From: Lonicera japonica
Lineage: Eukaryota > Streptophyta > Magnoliopsida > Dipsacales > Caprifoliaceae
Direction: 5' to 3'
Length of the DNA: 64,000 nt
NCBI GenBank assembly: GCA_021464415.1
Contig: CM038468.1
Location: 26,069,325 to 26,133,324 of the forward strand
This document shows positions 57,996 through 64,000 of this stretch, piece by piece. The number at the start of each line of letters is the position of its first letter. The first letter of the stretch is position 1. A model generated the notes under the pieces. The model was not told the origin of the DNA and did not search any database. It was given only the letters and a program-made list of their open reading frames with translations. The position numbers were made by a program, and so were the translations under genes.

Positions 57996-59384
57996 ATGGC
58001 CAGCCCTCGAGTCCTCGTAGTGATATTTCCGGGGCAGGGGCACATAAACCCATCCCTTCAATTCGCCAAGCGCCTCATCAAAATGGGCGTCGAGGTCACC
58101 TTCTCCACCAGCCAATCGGCCATTAATCGAATATCCAAAAACAAAACCGACACAACAATCCCACAAGGCATAACCCTCTCTCCCTTCGTCGACGGCTATG
58201 AAAACGGTTTATAGGCAGGTGATGACCTAGAACACTACATATCCGAGGTGGAAAACCATGGTTCACAACACATCGCTGAACTTATAACCACCCGGGCAGC
58301 CGAAGGTAAACCGTTTGCCCAAGTGGTCTACACTACCTCAATTTCTTGGGCGGGTCGAGTGGCTCATCGTCTATGTGTGCCATGTACACTTCTGTGGATC
58401 CAACCGGCCACCGTTTTTGACATCTATTATTATTACCTCAATGGGTACGGTGATGTTATTAGTAAAAGTAATAATGAACCCTCAACTTTGATTCAATTAC
58501 CGGGATTGCCACTCCTCACTAACCATGATCTTCCATCATTCCTTCTTTCCTCAAACACATACAACTTTGCTCTCCCAGCTTTCAAAGAACACTTGAATAT
58601 AATCGAGGAAGAAACAAACTCTAATATACTTGTGAATACGTTCGACGCATTAGAGTTTGGATTCCTAAGAACTACGGAGAAGCTCAAAATGAAGGCGATA
58701 GGACCGTTGATACCGTCGGCTTTCCTGGACGGGAAAGACCCTTCCGACAAATCATTTGGTGGAGATCTTTTCCAAAAGTCAAGAAACTACATTGAATGGT
58801 TGGATTCAAAAACCAAATCATCTGTCGTTTACATATCATTCGGAAGCATCTCAGTATTTTCGAGCAAACAAATTGAAGAGATCGGGCAGGCGTTACTTCA
58901 GAGCCGCCGACCATTCTTGTGGGTGATAAGAGAAGACAATAACGGGGCGAAAAAACAAGAAGACGGGATGAATTTTAGCGACAAGTTGAAAGAGTTAGGG
59001 ATGATAGTGCCGTGGTGCTCGCAAGTGGAGGTTCTTTCGCACAAATCGGTGGGGTGTTTCGTGACGCATTGTGGGTGGAACTCGACACTGGAGAGTGTGA
59101 CTTGTGGGGTACCGATGGTGGCGTTTCCTCAGTGGATAGATCAAGCGACAAATGCGAAGCTTATTGAGGATGTGTGGAAGACAGGGGTGAGAGTGAAGCC
59201 AAATGAAGAAGGGATAGTGGAGAGAAGTGAGATGAAGGAGTGCATAGAAATGGTGATGGGAGATGGAGAAAGAGGACACCAAGTGAGAAAGAATGCTAAG
59301 AAATGGAAGGATTTGGCAAAGGAAGCAGTGGAAGAAGGTGGATCTTCATATTTGAATCTAAAGGCTTTTGTGGATGAGATTTGA
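57996..59384 (+). pseudogene. UGT75-like UDP-glucosyltransferase, single exon, premature TAG
   Basis: A family-1 plant glycosyltransferase that moves glucose from UDP-glucose to a small molecule in the cytosol. Start ATG 57996 (MASPRVLVVIFPGQGHINP); the catalytic His is residue 16. The PSPG donor-binding box is complete: 44 residues from Trp340 (WCSQVEVL) through HCGWNS to WIDQ, with the final Gln383 that favours UDP-glucose. WIQPATVFDIYYYY, LPGLPLL, SFGGDLFQ and the end LKAFVDEI are wording typical of UGT75, which includes anthocyanidin 5-O-glucosyltransferases; the Asp partner of His is Thr here, as in that group. Length 462, normal. One in-frame TAG (58212-58214, codon 73, in DGYENGL-stop-AGDD) breaks it; the frame is otherwise open. 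It could be a nonsense allele, recent pseudogene or base error. No intron. Confidence 0.88.
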
Positions 59385-61636
59385 GATGGTTTATTGTTGG
59401 TACTTTGTTCTTGCATACTACAATGAATTATAGTATTGTTGTGCAGTAATTATAGATCCACGTTCATATTTGACATAAAAGATCGATATATTTGATGTCC
59501 GCTATATATTAGTTAGAATGTAAAGTAATTATTGATCACATTTATTGTTATTAAAATTCATTGCAGCCAACATGTTATCATATCAATCACATGTGATAGG
59601 ACTTTTATTATTATTATTTTTTTGACAAGGACGTGTGTGACTTCTACATTTCATGTCTCTTCTATTTATTATAAGGATGTGTAATAAGATTATTAATCTA
59701 TCTATTAATTACTTCTTTATGAGATTGTGTTTTCATGTAATTCAAAAGATTAAGACACTATTTGGCTATGTGCTAATCTAAAAAATACATTAATTGTTTA
59801 ATCATGCAATTAAATCCGGAAAAGATAAAACTATCATCAATAAACATAATAAACTATTTAGATGATTAAATTACCAGCAAATCCAGAATGTCCACATCTA
59901 AACCACGAACTATTTAAATAATGGTATTGAGATTTTATCGCATTGTAATTCAGAGAATTGCAATTCGATTTATAGAATTGTAATTCTAATAAAATTTCAA
60001 AACCATATAACCAAACACACCCTAAGTATCTATTAACTTTCATTAGTACAGAATTCGCAAAAATAATCTAATTGTTATAAATATAACCTCGTCAATTAAA
60101 CATAATCTAACACAATATACAATATATAAAAGCTCTGGGTTCGTGTGTAGAAGCAAATTAATTAACCCTAAATTTGTTATGTAATGGTTGGATTCTCAAA
60201 AACCTATTTTATTCAAATTGGAAACTAAACTTAGGATTTTAATTCTAAAAAACCTGTTTAATCTTTTCTAGCATACACCAATTAAACAGATAAGCAAACA
60301 CCATAATGAACAAGGTATTCTTACAGTGTAAGATTAATCCTCAACAATCCACTATATGCACAAAAGTTTACAAACTCAATTAATCACAAATCACATAAAA
60401 GCCACAACTTGAATCGGACAAGCCGACTACAAAAGTCTCCACGTTCTACGCATATAGTCCCTCTTAGAACCACATGATTTGGGTCATAGCGAATTACACG
60501 CTTTGGTCTCACACCAATCTCTTTAACACCGTTTGCGAATCACATGCACCAAGGTATTTGGAAGTTACTTGCGATATAAGAAATGACGATTACTATCTCA
60601 TACAAAGATATTTATACAGTTTTCTAATGGATGGGGAAATTAATGTTTTTCCTTAATAACAAAGCGGTGCAAAGCAAAGTAACTCATTCTTCGGTTTAAG
60701 CTATATCAAGAAGGAAAATAACCAAGTTTCACCAAACATGAAATTATCAAGTCTATTTCTTTGTAACGGGTGTGAAGTAAAACAACCATTCCTGATATAG
60801 CTAATTTGAAATAGAGATGATAATTTTATTGTAAAAAAGTTTAACATGAAGCATATGTATAAAATCTCATGGTTTGAAAGAATGAAAATTAAATAGTGAA
60901 TCCTTACAATGAAACAAGCTGAAGTTTATGGAATAAATTCGTCAACTAATCGATTATCATTTAAGATAGACAATAAAGAGTCAAAATAACTCATATAGTG
61001 TAAGAAGCACTCAAATTATCATTAAATAAATCAAAGATGAGATAAACGAATTATAAACATTCTATGGAGTTTTTAAAAACTTTTCATAATCTCTATAAAG
61101 AGAAAAAAAGGTCCATAGATGGGGGAAAATGACTACAAGTTTTATAGAACCATACAAATATGTTGTATTATCATTAACAAACAAGAACTAAATATACAAG
61201 GCATATAAAGTCTAACCTTTAGATGAAAATACCTAAAAGGCTTATAGGATGAAAAGATTGAAGAAGAAAAAAATTCACAATTATTTATCAAACATTAAAC
61301 ACGGATTGAGCTACTAATCATCTGAAATTATATCACGATTAACCTCAGTAACCTTAGTAAAAGACTACACCATAATAAATGTGAAAACAAATATGATAGA
61401 AGAAGAAATCATTCTTACAATCAAGAGAACTTATAAGAAAAATGAAGAAGAAAAACTAATGCGAGCTCTCCCTTCCCTCTATCTCTTGTTCTTGATGAAA
61501 ATCTCTCTCCTCTAATAAGCCTAAAAACAATAAAAATATATCTAAACAATAATAAAATAAAGCTAAGAAAAATATCTAAGAACAACATTCCTCAAAATAT
61601 GGCTACAAGTAATGGGTAGTTGGTGTCCTCGCCAAA
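59385..61636. other. non-coding stretch downstream of UGT
   Basis: AT-rich with no gene recognised. The first about 70 bases are probably the UGT 3' UTR. ORFs at 59858 (minus) and 60474 (plus) show no family features. Confidence 0.5.
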
Positions 61637-61694
61637 CCATGATCGATCATGGAAGTGTTCTGCCGGCCAAAATGCACGCCATGATCGATCATGG
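61637..61694. repeat. pair of 16-bp perfect palindromes
   Basis: CCATGATCGATCATGG at 61637-61652 and again at 61679-61694, 42 bases apart. Confidence 0.85.
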
Positions 61695-63036
61695 TTATAA
61701 TAAAGATTGATCTTGGGTCTGGGATTTCTCAAAAACAACTTTTTGCAAGCCTCCAAGTTTGCTCTTGATCAATCTATATAATGCCATATTGTATCTCATT
61801 CCTACAAACATATATAAAACTACAAAAAGAACACAAACTCAAGCCATATTAGATATACCACATGCTAAGGCACTAATCTCGAGATAAGCAGATAATTCGG
61901 CAAAGTTAGTGTAACAAATGCGTCAAGCGGCTCTGGGAAAGAGTTTATGCAAGACAATATTATGCGTTTATGAACCAACTTTGCATTCCTTAAAAACCTT
62001 ATATATAACTTTTGAACTTTATATAAGGAAGACCCATGTTCGTACATCCCTGCGCCACTAACTCAAACCAAACTAGCATTGTTTCTCCGGTGGTATAAAC
62101 AATCAGAATGGCAATGCTATTAAAAAATCTTAGCCAATGGCATAGTCAAATTTTAGGAATCCTTTAACCAATAATTAAATATCTCGTATATATAATCAAA
62201 ATTAACCACATTTCTCAGCTCGATAAACAAAATGGTTGGCCCACTATTTCTATTGGTCAAAAGAAAAGGTTAATATTTTCAAAGTTAGATAATCTTTCAC
62301 TATTTGTTTTTTAAATTTTAAACTTGTTAATTTATGGAAAATTAAAATAGTTGACCAATAATTTTGTAATTGAAAATATAACATTATTTAAATTATATCA
62401 TGGGAGATGCTGCTTGCAATAACATTATTTCAATAGTTGAGTTACTTCTAAATTAGACAGTGAAGCGTTTACTTGCGTATCACATCTAGATGGAATAAAA
62501 AATAAAAAGGTATTGATTTAATTGATAAAGTGTTGCATGTGACCCTAAAGATCATAATTTTAAACATATTCACATGTACTCTTAATAAAAATAATAATAA
62601 TTGGAATAAAATTAAAATTTCCTTAATTTATTTTTAAGTTCATAACTACCTTTAATGTAAGATTGCCTCAAGTGGATTAGTAGAGATACTAGCTGGGCTG
62701 ATTATATGGGAAAAGAAATTATTACTCATGTCTCATATTGGAACAAAAGAACATTCTACTATAATTTTAAATACAACACAAAATTAATATAACACAAATT
62801 CCAGCTTATATATTTTGGTAGTGTTTGACCCATTGAAATTCATTATAGTGAAAATTATTCTCAATTGAAACCATATTTTTCTTGTAAATGAAATTTATGC
62901 CGTGCCTATATGATTGGATGAAAATCAACTTGCAATATCTTATGCTAAGTAAAAAGAAAAGATAAATTGCACTTTGTCCTTCTGAACTATGACAATTACT
63001 TCACTTTGTCATTTGAAATATCAATTTAAACAATTA
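61695..63036. other. non-coding stretch
   Basis: AT-rich; no gene, RNA or element boundary recognised. Confidence 0.5.
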
Positions 63037-63386
63037 GGTGGTGTTTGGTTGAAATTTTAAAACTAAGTTTTTAAAATTTCTACCAAAAAGATAACTTTAT
63101 TTCACACTTTTCAAAATTCACTTCACTTTACTATCTCTCATAAAATTTTTAAAACACCATAACTTTAAATTCAAAAATCAGAATTAGATAAAAATATATA
63201 TTTAAAACTACTCTCGAAATCTATAAAATAAGATCCATTGTGATTATTTTTTGAATTTTTCTCATTAGTTTTTTTGAATTGGTTGAAAAAAACTCCAATA
63301 AAAATTAAATTTACTTTTCAACCTACTTTTACACTTCCCAAAAACTTATTTAAAAAAATGTTTTAAAATTCCAACCAAACAACCAC
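63037..63386. mobile_element. MITE-like sequence (about 350 bp)
   Basis: Inverted ends GGTGGTGTTTGGTTGAAATT and the complement of AATTCCAACCAAACAACCAC, continuing TTAAAAC inward on both sides. No clear target duplication; class undecided. Confidence 0.6.
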
Positions 63387-64000
63387 ATAATGTCACAAAC
63401 AATAACATTTGTTGCAATTGATCCAAAATCGCTAATAGGGTTATTTAAACGTTTGTTGTGCGCCCACATGATCGATATGCACATGGGGAAAAACCCAAAA
63501 CCCCACCTTCTTTTGTTACAATAAATGTTGTACCTTCACTTTAATTTATTTCTTGTTTTAACAAATGTACAACAATAATAGAGATATATTGTGTTGTTTT
63601 TGCAGTCTATCTTTGCATTCTGATTTCATAACTGATCTTTGTCAATTTTTGCTATTACTGCTTACGTCTTGCTATCCTTTCATCATATTATCGATATTGT
63701 GCTTGGCGACGAAATCTGTTGAAGAATTGTTGTTGCTTTTGCTTGAATTGAACTGATTCTATTTTTCTTGTTTTCAATTTCATGGAACCATTGTTTTTCT
63801 AATAATTCTTGTACATCTACATAATTTTGTACTCTTATTTTACTAATTCTATAATTATTTCCAAACTCTAGAATGTAGAATGACATATTAAATTTTTCTT
63901 CAATAAATTTGTAAAAACAATGAGTATTACAAAATTAAGTAAGCTGTTGTTGAATTTATATGTGATTGATGTAGAACAGGTAGCGGACCTGTATTTAACA
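63387..64000. other. non-coding stretch to window end
   Basis: Nothing recognised; the short frames at 63565 (plus) and 63683 (minus) overlap and lack family motifs. Confidence 0.5.

Noticed and set aside
58493..59416. Several minus-strand frames opposite the UGT gene
   Set aside because: Shadows of the coding strand.

Overview
The window is AT-rich, repeat-dense DNA from a flowering plant, most likely a eudicot. The evidence is plant-only families (LOB-domain protein, family-1 UDP-glycosyltransferase, En/Spm CACTA transposase), spliced genes with GT-AG borders, Ty1/copia and Mutator-like elements, MITEs and long microsatellites. It reads as a transposon graveyard with only a few host-type genes, and nearly all of those are broken. 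No tRNA or rRNA gene was seen.

Layout. 1-3695 is the 3' part of a copia retrotransposon: the end of pol (RNase H), then a LOB-domain (LBD) gene in antisense orientation, a polypurine tract and the 3' LTR. The LTR sits inside a Mutator-like (MULE) transposase gene. From about 3283 to 19944 runs a block called copy A here: transposase pseudogene, a 1.46-kb non-autonomous MULE with a perfect 9-bp target duplication, a DUF1985/PMD-like fragment, a 178-bp tandem array, a small GRF zinc-finger gene with a frameshift, an acidic hypothetical protein, a hAT-like MITE, and a long-TIR element split by a solo copia LTR. A run of exactly 100 N (19945-20044) follows. Copy B (20045-22043) is a truncated copy of the block. 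It joins, through scrambled filler DNA, a defective CACTA element of about 9 kb (22044-31004) whose genes lie on the minus strand: a truncated TNPD, a spliced TNPA-like gene and CpG-rich subterminal repeats. The CACTA element carries a captured exon of an ATG1-type autophagy kinase and hosts a hAT-like MITE. Copy C (31005 to about 47541) is nearly identical to copy A and begins exactly where the CACTA element entered the copia LTR. Copies A and C are either a real tandem duplication or two haplotypes placed in series around a gap.

From 47.5 to 64 kb the sequence is single-copy. It holds MITEs (hAT-, Tourist- and Mutator-type), simple repeats and one clear host gene at 57996-59384: a UGT75-like UDP-glucosyltransferase with an intact PSPG box but an in-frame TAG at codon 73.

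The genes do not form a pathway; what links them is transposition. Three cases of host-type coding sequence inside mobile DNA stand out: the antisense LBD gene in the copia element, the ATG1 exon in the CACTA element, and an unidentified ORF in the non-autonomous MULE. The LBD and UGT genes each carry a single premature stop in an otherwise open frame, so both look recently inactivated (or miscalled).
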